Positions 1 to 8,400 of a stretch of 10,818 bases of DNA are shown one piece after another. How positions within the stretch are numbered: the stretch's first letter is position 1; each line of letters opens with the position of its first letter. This DNA is from an uncultured Lachnospiraceae bacterium (lineage in GTDB: Bacteria > Bacillota > Clostridia > Lachnospirales > Lachnospiraceae). Below the pieces are notes generated by a model. The model was not told where the DNA came from, searched no databases, and was given only the letters and a program-made list of their open reading frames with translations. The position numbers and the translations under genes were made by a program. The stretch spans positions 1-10,818 of the forward strand of contig CACZOG010000240.1 of NCBI GenBank assembly GCA_902782715.1, read 5' to 3'.

Positions 1-11
1 GCAGTTGTTTT

Positions 12-85
12 GGCGAGATGGCTCAACTGGCTAGAGCATCCGGTTCATACCCGGAAGGTTGAGGGTTCAAGTCCCCCTCTCGCTA
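12..85 (+). tRNA. tRNA-Met (CAT), elongator type
   Basis: The cloverleaf can be drawn by hand. The acceptor stem 12-18 pairs with 78-84, with a G-T pair at the end. The anticodon stem TCCGG (39-43) pairs perfectly with CCGGA (51-55) around the loop TTCATAC (44-50), which puts the anticodon CAT at 46-48. The T-loop TTCAAGT is at 66-72. The first pair is G-T rather than the mismatched C-A of an initiator, and the anticodon stem lacks the three G-C pairs of initiators, so this reads as elongator methionine rather than fMet. A CAT anticodon could also be tRNA-Ile2 (lysidine-modified), which I consider less likely from the acceptor stem. The discriminator A at 85 is followed by CTA, so CCA is not encoded. 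There is one A-C mismatch in the T-stem (62/76). Confidence 0.93.
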
Positions 86-90
86 CTAAG

Positions 91-117
91 GCACCGAGTT
101 GATTCGGTGCTTTTTTT
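91..117 (+). terminator. Rho-independent terminator after the tRNA
   Basis: A perfect 7-bp stem, GCACCGA (91-97) with TCGGTGC (104-110), encloses a six-base loop and is followed at once by seven T residues (111-117). A second run of T (122-128) lies just after it. It begins five bases past the tRNA 3' end and should end the tRNA transcript, separating it from the VanZ-ABC genes. Confidence 0.92.
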
Positions 118-198
118 ATGCTTTTTTTGCTGTAAGGCAGAGTGTGTGAAATAAATATGAATATTGTTAATACTTATATAGATAAAAATATGGTTTTG

Positions 199-207
199 TG
201 GTAAAAT
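199..207 (+). promoter_or_regulatory. Probable extended -10 promoter for the VanZ-ABC genes
   Basis: The sequence TGGTAAAAT fits an extended -10 element (TG, one base, then a TATAAT-like hexamer at 202-207). I see no good -35 hexamer 16-18 bases upstream, which is acceptable for the extended type. Transcription would start near 213-215 and give a leader of about 50 bases. The rest of the gap from 118 to 265 is AT-rich, and I see nothing else in it that I can support. Confidence 0.45.
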
Positions 208-254
208 ACTCCGTGGTTATTTTATGGAAAAACATTATCAATAAGGGCTTTTAC

Positions 255-259
255 AGGGG
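255..259 (+). promoter_or_regulatory. Ribosome binding site deciding the GTG start at 266
   Basis: AGGGG lies six bases before a GTG codon. There is no ATG with a comparable site nearby, so the gene is taken to start with GTG at 266. Confidence 0.6.
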
Positions 260-265
260 TTTTGT

Positions 266-739
266 GTGAGTACTAAAGACAAGATTAACAAAGTGATCCT
301 TTGGACATCTTTTATTATATATTTTTTACTGGTTTTATATGTGACGTTGTTTGGAAGCAGGGCATCGGGTTTTAATTTCAGGATGGTGAATCTGATCCCT
401 TTTAAAACAATCAAGCTTTATCTTAAATGGCTGTTTGACAACAACAGAGCAAACAACTACATTCCGATAGTCAATCTCGGGGTTAACTTCATTCTGCTTA
501 TGCCGATGGGGTATTATCTGCCTGAGGTTTTCAGAATATTCAAGAACTTTTTCTTGTATACGGCAGTCTGCGCTTTATTCGTAGGATTTATTGAACTGAT
601 CCAGTATTTTACGCTGCGCGGTTCTTTTGATGTGGATGATTTTATATTAAATATGATGGGTGCTTTGATCGGCTATGTTTTATGGGCCGTTTTCTATGTC
701 ATCCGTAAACGCAAGACACAAGAGAGTGAATCGGATTAA
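266..739 (+). CDS. VanZ-like family membrane protein
   Basis: A 157-residue integral membrane protein with about four hydrophobic segments (roughly 10-30, 66-84, 92-114 and 126-146) and a charged C-terminal tail. Family marks visible in the sequence are NLIPF (42-46), an N-rich second membrane segment with LMPMGYYLP (78-86), and a conserved block with E110, Q113, R118 and D122/D124/D125 ahead of N129 and G132. VanZ-like proteins are named after the teicoplanin-resistance accessory protein of enterococci, and their biochemical role is not settled. A lone VanZ-like gene without vanHAX neighbours does not indicate glycopeptide resistance. The GTG start is preceded by AGGGG. It ends 21 bases before an ABC exporter gene, so co-transcription and perhaps a shared envelope role are likely, but that link is inferred. 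Confidence 0.9.
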   Translation: MSTKDKINKVILWTSFIIYFLLVLYVTLFGSRASGFNFRMVNLIPFKTIKLYLKWLFDNNRANNYIPIVNLGVNFILLMPMGYYLPEVFRIFKNFFLYTAVCALFVGFIELIQYFTLRGSFDVDDFILNMMGALIGYVLWAVFYVIRKRKTQESESD

Positions 740-760
740 GGATTAAATGGAGAGAAAATC

Positions 761-2530
761 ATGTTTCTTACTCTTATGAAGCACGTAAAAGGGTATGCGC
801 GTTCTTCTGCGTTAACACCTTTTTTTATGGTGCTTGAAGTTATTTTTGAAACCATTATCCCCATCTGCATGGGCCACATGGTAACGTACGGTATCGAAGG
901 AAACAACGGTGCCGGAGATATGGATTATATCCTTAAAATGGGCGGAATAATGCTAATACTCGTAGCGGGTGCGTTTGTCTCAGGTATTCTCGGAGCCGTA
1001 TTCGGTTCTATTGCATCCTGCGGACTTGCCAAGAACCTTCGTAAGGATATGTATGAGAATATTCAGACATTCAGTTTCTCGAACATCGACAAATTCTCAA
1101 CTGCCGGTCTTATCACAAGACTTACTACGGATGTAACCAATGTACAGAATGCATATCAGATGCTTCTTCGTCTTGCATTCCGTGCTCCCGTCAGCATGCT
1201 CTTTGCGATGGTAATGTCTTATACCGTTTCCGTAAGGATCGCCAATATTTATCTTATTGCGGTTATCTTACTTTCGATCGGTCTTATTATCATCATGCTT
1301 AATGCAAGGAAGTATTTCTCCAGAGTATTTGAAAAATACGATGACTTAAACGAAACGATCCAGGAAAACGTTAATGCGATAAGAGTAGTAAAAGCATTTG
1401 TAAGAGAAGATTACGAGTCGGAAGAACTCAAAAAAGCCGCAGGAAACATTTACAAGATGTTTGTAAAGGCTGAAAACGTAGTTATCTGGAACTCGCCCCT
1501 GATGCAGTTTACCATGTTCGGAACAATGCTTGTCATAAGCTGGGTCGGCGCACACATGGTTGTATCGAGCGAACTTGAAACAGGTGAACTTCTTACGCTC
1601 TTTACATACTGCATGAATATTTTAGGAAACCTTATGATGGTTTCGTTTGTTTTCGTAATGCTTACTTTATCCGCGGCGAGCGGACGAAGAATTGCGGAAG
1701 TTTTAAAAGAGGAACCAGCTCTTAAGAATCCCGACAACCCCGTAAGAGAAGTTGAGGACGGAAGAGTGGCTTTTGAAAACGTCAGTTTCTCATATAAGAA
1801 AGAAGGAACGGGAAAGAACGTATTAAACAATATCAATCTTGATATAAAGTCAGGTGAAACTATAGGTATCATAGGCGGTACCGGCTCTGCAAAATCAAGT
1901 CTGGTCAATCTTATAAACAGACTTTATGACGTTACCGAAGGAAGTGTCAGAGTCGGCGGGATCGATGTAAGACGGTACGATATGGAGAGCCTTAGAAATC
2001 AGGTATCCGTTGTGCTTCAAAAGAACGTGCTTTTCTCGGGAACCGTTTTTGAGAACCTTCGATGGGGCAATCCTTCCGCGACGGATGATGAATGTATCGA
2101 AGCTTGTAAGCTTGCATGCGCGGACGGTTTCATATCTGCATTTCCCGAAGGATACAACACAAAGATAGAACAGGGCGGAACCAATGTGTCCGGCGGACAG
2201 AAACAGAGGATCTGTATCGCAAGGGCACTGCTTAAGAAGCCCAAGATAATCATTTTCGATGATTCGACATCCGCCGTTGATACGGCAACCGATGCTGCAA
2301 TAAGAAAGTCACTTAAGGAAGCGATCCCCGGAACCACCAAATTCATAATCGCTCAGAGGATCTCATCCGTTCAGGATGCAGACAGGATCATCGTTATGGA
2401 AGAAGGCGAAGTCAACGGTTTCGGTACACATGAGGAACTGCTTGAAAACAATGCCATTTACAGAGAGGTTTATGAATCACAGACCGGCGCCAATGCAGAC
2501 TTTGACGAGGCGAAAGGGGGTGTGAACTGA
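761..2530 (+). CDS. ABC exporter half-transporter, degenerate-site subunit
   Basis: A 589-residue fusion of a six-helix exporter membrane domain (about 1-310) and an ATPase domain (about 335-575). ATPase motifs are Walker A GGTGSAKS (372-379), Q-loop LQKN, signature VSGGQ (476-480) and Walker B ending D500-D501. The position of the catalytic glutamate is D501, the H-loop histidine is Q532 and the last Walker A glycine is A377. These are the changes found in the inactive-site subunit of heterodimeric exporters such as BmrC/BmrD, LmrC/LmrD and TM287/288. Its intact signature should complete the active site of the partner encoded next, which overlaps it by one base (TGATG). It should act in the cytoplasmic membrane as an ATP-driven exporter. 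The substrate cannot be told from sequence, and drugs, lipids or peptides are all possible. The ATG is preceded by GGAG (749-752). Confidence 0.94.
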   Translation: MFLTLMKHVKGYARSSALTPFFMVLEVIFETIIPICMGHMVTYGIEGNNGAGDMDYILKMGGIMLILVAGAFVSGILGAVFGSIASCGLAKNLRKDMYENIQTFSFSNIDKFSTAGLITRLTTDVTNVQNAYQMLLRLAFRAPVSMLFAMVMSYTVSVRIANIYLIAVILLSIGLIIIMLNARKYFSRVFEKYDDLNETIQENVNAIRVVKAFVREDYESEELKKAAGNIYKMFVKAENVVIWNSPLMQFTMFGTMLVISWVGAHMVVSSELETGELLTLFTYCMNILGNLMMVSFVFVMLTLSAASGRRIAEVLKEEPALKNPDNPVREVEDGRVAFENVSFSYKKEGTGKNVLNNINLDIKSGETIGIIGGTGSAKSSLVNLINRLYDVTEGSVRVGGIDVRRYDMESLRNQVSVVLQKNVLFSGTVFENLRWGNPSATDDECIEACKLACADGFISAFPEGYNTKIEQGGTNVSGGQKQRICIARALLKKPKIIIFDDSTSAVDTATDAAIRKSLKEAIPGTTKFIIAQRISSVQDADRIIVMEEGEVNGFGTHEELLENNAIYREVYESQTGANADFDEAKGGVN

Positions 2531-4452
2531 TGGCAAGAAACGATAAACCCATCCAGATGGGAAGAAACAGGGGAATGGGACCCAGACCCAAACTCGATCA
2601 TCCCGTTAAAACATTTTTAAGACTTATCAAATACTCTTACGGAAGATACCCGATCCCTTCGATCATTGTATTTTTATGCATTATTTTCTCGACACTAACA
2701 CAGATCGTCGGAATGAGTTCGCTTCAGGTTCTGATAGATGTTTACATCACTCCTTTAAAGAGTCAGGCAAACCCTGATTTTTCGGGACTTGTAAAGATGT
2801 TAACCCTCATCGGGATCATGTTCGCGCTTGCGGGATTAAGTACTTTTACATACAACAAGATAATGGTTTATGTTGCTCAGGGAACAATGAAGAGACTGCG
2901 TATAGATCTTTTTACGCACATGGAAAAACTCCCGATCAAGTATTTTGATACGCATTCTCACGGCGATATAATGTCCATCTATACAAACGATATCGATACT
3001 ACAAGACAGATGATCGCACAGAGTATCATTCAGCTTGTTTCATCTTCGATATCGATAGTCGGAACATTTATTGCATTGATAAGACTGAGTCCCCGTCTTA
3101 CGCTGGTTTCCATACTCATGATCTTTATCATGTTTATGACTACAAGAGTGATAGCAGGCAAATCTGCGGGATTCTTTGTTGCACAACAGAAAAACTTAGG
3201 TGCCGTAAACGGATACATCGAAGAGATGATGGAAGGTCAGAAAGTCGTTAAGGTATTCTGCAGAGAAAGGATCTGTGAGAAAGAGTTTAACGAACTTAAC
3301 GAAGAACTTTACCATACCGCTTCAAGTGCGGGTAAGCTTATCAATATACTCGGCCCCGTTAACGGACAGCTCGGCAACTTAAGTTTCGTTGTTATTTCCG
3401 TAGTCGGAGGCTTCTTCGCGATAAACAATATCGGCGGATTTACGATCGGTGCTTTAGGAAGTTATCTTACATTGAATAAGTCCGTAAATATGCCCATCAT
3501 GCAGATCTCACAGCAGTTTAATACCATCGTTATGGCGCTTGCCGGTGCTGACAGAGTGTTTAAACTACTTGATGAGCCCGTAGAGGCTGACGACGGATAC
3601 GTAACGCTTGTTAACGCAAAGAAAACAGGCGAAAGTCTTGAAGAGACCGATGAACATACAGGCAAGTGGGCATGGAAGCATTACCATAAAGCAGACGATA
3701 CGACTACATATGAAGAATTAAAAGGTGCGGTTGTATTTGATGATGTTGATTTCGGTTATACCGAAGAAAAGACAGTTCTTCACAATATCGACATGTTTGC
3801 GAAGCCCGGTCAGAAGATCGCATTCGTAGGCTCAACCGGTGCCGGCAAAACTACCATTACGAACCTTATAAACCGTTTCTATGATATCCAGGACGGTAAG
3901 ATACGTTACGACGGGATCAACGTGAATAAGATCAAAAAGGCCGATCTCAGAAGATCGCTCGGAATGGTTCTTCAGGATACGCATCTTTTTACCGGAACTG
4001 TTATGGATAATATCAGATACGGAAAACTTGATGCTACCGATGAAGAAGTAATTGCTGCAGCAAAACTGGCAAATGCTCACGGCTTTATCGAAAGACTTCC
4101 TCAGGGATACGATACAATGCTCAAGGGAGACGGTGCATCGCTTTCACAGGGCCAGAGACAGCTTCTTTCCATTGCGAGAGCGGCTATTGCGGATCCGCCC
4201 GTACTCATTCTTGATGAGGCTACAAGTTCGATCGATACAAGAACCGAGAAGCTTGTTCAGGAAGGCATGGATAAGCTTATGAGCGGAAGGACCACATTCG
4301 TCATTGCTCACAGGCTTTCGACCGTTAAGAATTCGGACTGCATCATGGTTCTTGAGGATGGCCGTATCGTTGAGAGAGGAACTCATGACGAGCTTATAGA
4401 ACAGAAGGGTAAATATTACAGACTTTATACCGGAAATCATGAGTCGGCATAG
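2530..4452 (+). CDS. ABC exporter half-transporter, catalytic subunit
   Basis: A 640-residue partner of the preceding half-transporter. A basic, soluble N-terminus (about 1-30) leads into the membrane domain (about 30-345). A 47-residue insert (about 352-398, containing W380 and W382) follows, and then the ATPase domain. The ATPase carries a complete Walker A GSTGAGKT (434-441), Walker B with D562 and catalytic E563, and H-loop H594. Its signature is LSQGQ (538-542) instead of LSGGQ, which completes the pattern of an asymmetric pair: this subunit supplies the working Walker motifs and the altered signature faces the degenerate half. The insert between domains is, as I recall, common in this exporter subfamily and not a sign of damage. 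Translation is coupled by the overlap at 2528-2532, with GGGGG upstream as ribosome binding site. The substrate is unknown. Confidence 0.94.
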   Translation: MARNDKPIQMGRNRGMGPRPKLDHPVKTFLRLIKYSYGRYPIPSIIVFLCIIFSTLTQIVGMSSLQVLIDVYITPLKSQANPDFSGLVKMLTLIGIMFALAGLSTFTYNKIMVYVAQGTMKRLRIDLFTHMEKLPIKYFDTHSHGDIMSIYTNDIDTTRQMIAQSIIQLVSSSISIVGTFIALIRLSPRLTLVSILMIFIMFMTTRVIAGKSAGFFVAQQKNLGAVNGYIEEMMEGQKVVKVFCRERICEKEFNELNEELYHTASSAGKLINILGPVNGQLGNLSFVVISVVGGFFAINNIGGFTIGALGSYLTLNKSVNMPIMQISQQFNTIVMALAGADRVFKLLDEPVEADDGYVTLVNAKKTGESLEETDEHTGKWAWKHYHKADDTTTYEELKGAVVFDDVDFGYTEEKTVLHNIDMFAKPGQKIAFVGSTGAGKTTITNLINRFYDIQDGKIRYDGINVNKIKKADLRRSLGMVLQDTHLFTGTVMDNIRYGKLDATDEEVIAAAKLANAHGFIERLPQGYDTMLKGDGASLSQGQRQLLSIARAAIADPPVLILDEATSSIDTRTEKLVQEGMDKLMSGRTTFVIAHRLSTVKNSDCIMVLEDGRIVERGTHDELIEQKGKYYRLYTGNHESA

Positions 4453-4486
4453 GCTTATTTCGTCATCAATGATGAAGGTTTTGCCC

Positions 4487-4516
4487 TTTACATATAATAG
4501 GCAAATATAGTATAAT
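4487..4516 (+). promoter_or_regulatory. Probable sigma-A promoter for the Mrp/chaperone-like operon
   Basis: A -35 of TTTACA (4487-4492) and a perfect -10 of TATAAT (4511-4516) are separated by 18 bases. Transcription would start near 4523, giving a leader of about 67 bases before the ATG at 4590. An inverted repeat, TTTGCC (4480-4485) and GGCAAA (4500-4505), brackets the -35 and could be an operator, though arms of six bases can occur by chance. There is no convincing terminator after the ABC genes, so read-through from upstream may add to expression. Confidence 0.65.
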
Positions 4517-4539
4517 AAATTAATCGCGCATACTAGATA

Positions 4540-4553
4540 TGCCATTTTTGGCA
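4540..4553 (+). other. Small hairpin in the leader of the Mrp operon
   Basis: TGCCA (4540-4544) pairs with TGGCA (4549-4553) around a TTTT loop in the untranslated leader. The stem is short and T residues do not follow it, so it is not a terminator. A role in mRNA stability or translation is possible but not shown. Confidence 0.25.
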
Positions 4554-4574
4554 ATCCTGAATGCAAGAGGATTT

Positions 4575-4580
4575 GGAGGA
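4575..4580 (+). promoter_or_regulatory. Ribosome binding site deciding the ATG start at 4590
   Basis: GGAGGA lies nine bases before the ATG at 4590. The frame is also open upstream to an ATG at 4539, but that codon has no ribosome binding site, and the extra residues would be encoded by the leader hairpin and this site. The shorter start is therefore chosen. Confidence 0.8.
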
Positions 4581-4589
4581 TATATTTTT

Positions 4590-5417
4590 ATGAGCGATTG
4601 TACACATGATTGTTCAACATGCGGTGCAGACTGTGCATCCAGAAGCAGCGCTCCCGAAAGCCTGCTTCAGCCCTGCAATGAACTTTCTCACATCAGAAAA
4701 GTTATTGCTGTAGTTTCGGGAAAGGGAGGAGTAGGAAAGTCGCTTGTTACTTCGCTTCTTTCGGTTAACATGAAAAGAGAAGGATATCAGGTCGGAATCA
4801 TGGATGCCGATATTACCGGACCTTCGATTCCCAAGATGTTCGGAGTAAAGGATAAATGTGAAGGCAGTGAAAACGGTATTTTTCCTGTAAGAAGCAAGCT
4901 TGACATGGACATAATGTCGATCAACTGCCTGCTTGAGAACGAAACCGATCCCGTTGTATGGAGAGGCCCCGTTATAGCAGGAACCGTAACACAGTTCTGG
5001 ACAGACGTTATCTGGGGCGATAAGGATTTCCTTTTCGTTGATATGCCTCCGGGAACAGGTGATGTTCCTTTAACGGTATTCCAGTCAATTCCCGTAGACG
5101 GGATCATTGTTGTGGCATCTCCTCAGGAACTCGTTGAGATGATAGTCGAGAAGGCTGTTAAGATGGCAGACCTTATGAAGATCCCCGTACTCGGACTTGT
5201 TGAGAACATGTCATATTTTGAATGTCCCAACTGTAAGGAAAAGCATTACATTTTCGGCGAATCCAAAGTCGAAGAGATCGCAAAGAAGCATGACATTCAG
5301 AATATTGCCAGAATTCCCATTAATTCCAAACTTGCGGGCGCTGCAGATAAGGGAATGATTGAACTTTACGAAGGTGACTGGCTTGATGATCTGACTGCCG
5401 CTCTTAAAGAAATCTGA
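4590..5417 (+). CDS. mrp: Mrp/NBP35-family iron-sulfur cluster carrier ATPase
   Basis: A 275-residue soluble P-loop protein of the MinD/Mrp type. The deviant Walker A GKGGVGKS (44-51) carries the signature lysine K45. It is followed by the DADITGPSIP block and the VDMPPGTGD block typical of Mrp/ApbC/NBP35. Near the C-terminus a CPNC motif (C212, C215) is the pair that holds a bridging 4Fe-4S cluster between two subunits in the family. The N-terminus lacks the MIP18-like domain of many bacterial Mrp proteins and instead has four cysteines, C4, C8, C11 and C15, resembling the N-terminal cluster site of eukaryotic NBP35. The expected role is to carry iron-sulfur clusters to apoproteins in the cytoplasm. 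It is the first gene after the promoter at 4487-4516 and ends 28 bases before the large DUF5717-like gene. Whether it serves that system or is a housekeeping neighbour is unknown. Confidence 0.93.
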   Translation: MSDCTHDCSTCGADCASRSSAPESLLQPCNELSHIRKVIAVVSGKGGVGKSLVTSLLSVNMKREGYQVGIMDADITGPSIPKMFGVKDKCEGSENGIFPVRSKLDMDIMSINCLLENETDPVVWRGPVIAGTVTQFWTDVIWGDKDFLFVDMPPGTGDVPLTVFQSIPVDGIIVVASPQELVEMIVEKAVKMADLMKIPVLGLVENMSYFECPNCKEKHYIFGESKVEEIAKKHDIQNIARIPINSKLAGAADKGMIELYEGDWLDDLTAALKEI

Positions 5418-5432
5418 TGAATATTTGTGTAT

Positions 5433-5439
5433 GAGGTGA
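5433..5439 (+). promoter_or_regulatory. Ribosome binding site deciding the GTG start at 5446
   Basis: GAGGTGA lies six bases before a GTG codon at 5446. The alternative ATG at 5467 (residue 8) has no purine-rich site at the right distance, so the GTG start is preferred. Confidence 0.7.
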
Positions 5440-5445
5440 ATTTTC

Positions 5446-8400
5446 GTGAAAAGAACCGTACTTTCCATGGCTGATGAGAATTTTGACTTTTCCGTTCATG
5501 ACGGGAATGTTACTTTTTCGACCGAAAGAATAGAGTTTGTCTTTTCGGATAATGAACAAAGAAGCGGTTCGTTCTCGATTTTCTGCCAGGGTGATACGCC
5601 TGTTTTGGGTGTATGCCAGTCCAACAATCCCAGAATGAAAGTGATCAATTCACAGTTTAAGGGATTCGAGGCTCAAATTGAATTTGTATTCGATCCCTGC
5701 GGCATGGAGCCGGGGGACGTTTCAAAGGGAGAGTTTATTCTTCTAACGGATAAGGGAGAATATTCTCTTCCTTTTATTTGCATTAAAGAAAACGAATTCA
5801 TCAATTCGACATTAGGTCATATAAAGAACCTTTTCCATTTCGCAAATCTGGCGAGGACCAACTGGAATGAAGCGGTTAACGTATTTTATTCCAATGATTT
5901 CCTTACGATCTTAACAGGCAACGATCTTCAGTATAAGAGCCTTTACAGAGGCCTCTGCGAGAACGTAATGAACGAAAGGAACGTTGATGAGTTCCTTGTT
6001 GCCGTTAAAAAGAAAGACAGGATCTCATATACTCTTGAGACAGAAAAGATAGACCTTGTTAATCCCAAGAGCGAAGTTTCAAGAAAACTTGTCATTAAGA
6101 AATCAAGCTGGGGATTCGTGAGCATCGATCTTAAATCCGAAGGCAATTTCGTATTCATTCCCTGCACGCATTTTTCAGGTGATGATTTTGAAGACGATAC
6201 GCTTCAGATCGAAGTAAGGATCATTCCGGAATTCCTTAAAAAAGGACGTAATTTCGGAAAGATCATCATCGATACGGCATACGGTTATCTTACCGTTCCC
6301 GTTATAGTCGACAATGACTGCGCCGATATATACAAGCATGAGAATTTCATGTTTAAGAAATCCCTCGATAAACTCATAAGACTTTATCTTGATTTTTCTT
6401 TTGACAGGATCTCACAGGATGAATGGTGCAAAGAAAGCCTTTCGATAGCGGAAAGCGTTAACGGAAACTTTGAGCATAATGTTTTAAGAGCACTGCTCAA
6501 ATGCCAGATACTGATCATTAACAAGAGAGAAAAAGAAGCCGCAAGGATCTTAAGCGAGATCGATACGATCATCGAAAGCGAGAAATTATCGAACGAGACT
6601 TACGGTTATTATTTATACATTACAAGCCTTCTTTCAAAAGAAGCCGAGATCGTTACCAGATCTTTAAGAAAGATCAAGAAATTCTATGCAAAAGATGCCG
6701 GAAATTCGGTTCTTTCATGGCTTATCTTATATCTTACGGAAGACTTCTATACCAAGGACGACAAGAAACTCGAATTCCTTATCGAGCAGTACAGACTCGG
6801 TAACAATTCGCCTCTTCTTTATGTTGAAGGTTTAAGCATTTTCAATTCGAATCCTTCGCTTCTTATGAAACTTGACGATTACGAGGAAGCAGTTCTCCGT
6901 TTCGGTTACAAGCATAAAGCGATCAGCGCAAATTTAGGCGAAAGGATTCAGTTCTTTGTATCAAGAAAGAAAGAATTCAAGCAGATCTGGTTTGACATCC
7001 TTAAATACCAGTATGCATATATGCCCAGCAAAGAACTTCTTAATACCATTGTTACGTATCTCTGCAAAGGAAACAAGATCGGCAGAGAGTACTTTGAGTG
7101 GTATTCGCTGGGTGTTGAGAACGAATTAAGGATAACGAGACTTTACGAATTCTATATGGACTGTCTGCCCCTTGATTATGACAAGGATCTTCCGCAGATG
7201 GTAATGATGTATTTTGCATATCAGAACGATCTTGATTATCGCAAGAAAGCATTCCTTTATCACAATGTTCTGACACGTAAGGCAAAATATCCGGAAATAG
7301 CCGTTTCTTACAGAGAGACGCTCGAGGCTTTTGCAAACGAACAGATAAAAGAGAAGCATATTAACGAAGACCTTCTTTTCATCTATGCCAAGGTTATGAA
7401 CCCTGATTTCGTTACCGAGGATAATGCGAACGAATGCGTAACTCTTCAGTTTATAAGAAGAGTAAAAGTTCCCGATAATGCGAGAAGAGTTATCCTGATC
7501 CATGACAAGATCATCGGAGAGCAGAAATTCACTCCCGAGAACGGCATAGCATACTGTCCGATCTACTCTAAAGATTTCAGACTCTTTTATGAGGATATAC
7601 AGGGCAACAGAATGAGCGTTCCCGATGAGAACGTATCGGGTGCTATCCTTAACAACCCGATGCTTCTTGAGAGAGTGGCACACCTTGTATCCGATAAGAT
7701 AGGTCTTATCCTCTGCAGGGTCGAAAGCATTTATTCTTACGATGCTATTACGGAAGACAATGTTTTTGATTACGAGAGACTCCTTCATTCGGATATCATT
7801 ACTTATACATACAAGAAGAGCATCGTTAAGAATCTTTTACAGTTCTATTTTGACAACGATTATTATGCTGAACTCGAAGATCTTTTAAAGAGCGTCAAGA
7901 GTGAGATCTTCGAAGGAAACGAAAAAGGTAAATTCTTACAGATCCTTATTGCAAGAGGAATGTATGATACCGCATTTTCCGTTCTCGAACAGTTCGGTCC
8001 GGAGCATATCGAAATAAAGAGCATTCTGCGTCTTGTTTCAAGACTCCTTGAGAGAACCGATTTCGATGAATCCGAGATGCTTATTTCCTATGCCCAGTAT
8101 GCTTACAGAGAAGGCAAATATGACGGTAATATCCTTGCTTATCTCGAACAGTATTTTAAGGGCAATATAAGAGAATTAAAGAATCTTTACAAAGACTGTG
8201 AAGCATTCGGTCTTGATACATATATTCTTATCGAGAACATTATCATCCAGCTTCTGTTCACGAATGCTTACCTGCCGGATAAGATCAGATTCCTTGACGA
8301 ATTCATTGAGATGAAAGGTACCGGAGATCTTGAAAAAGCATTCCTGGCACAGTGCGCATATGATTATTTCGTTAAAGATACGATCACGGACGATTACGTA

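Noticed and set aside
1450..1908. Minus-strand open frame inside the first ABC gene
   Set aside because: It is fully covered by a well-supported exporter gene including its Walker A motif, and its translation has no recognisable features.
4463..4480. Possible terminator after the ABC genes
   Set aside because: TCATC/GATGA is a 5-bp AT-rich stem with a three-base loop, followed only by AGG and a short T run. It is too weak to call a terminator.
4539..4589. Upstream in-frame ATG that would add 17 residues to the Mrp protein
   Set aside because: There is no ribosome binding site before it, and the added codons cover a hairpin and the GGAGGA site that serves the ATG at 4590. The cysteine-rich start beginning at 4590 fits the family.
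7126..7788. Minus-strand open frame of 220 codons inside the large gene
   Set aside because: It lies antisense to a coding region with consistent codon use, resembles no family I know, and has no promoter or ribosome binding site that I can see. It is a by-product of codon bias on the + strand.
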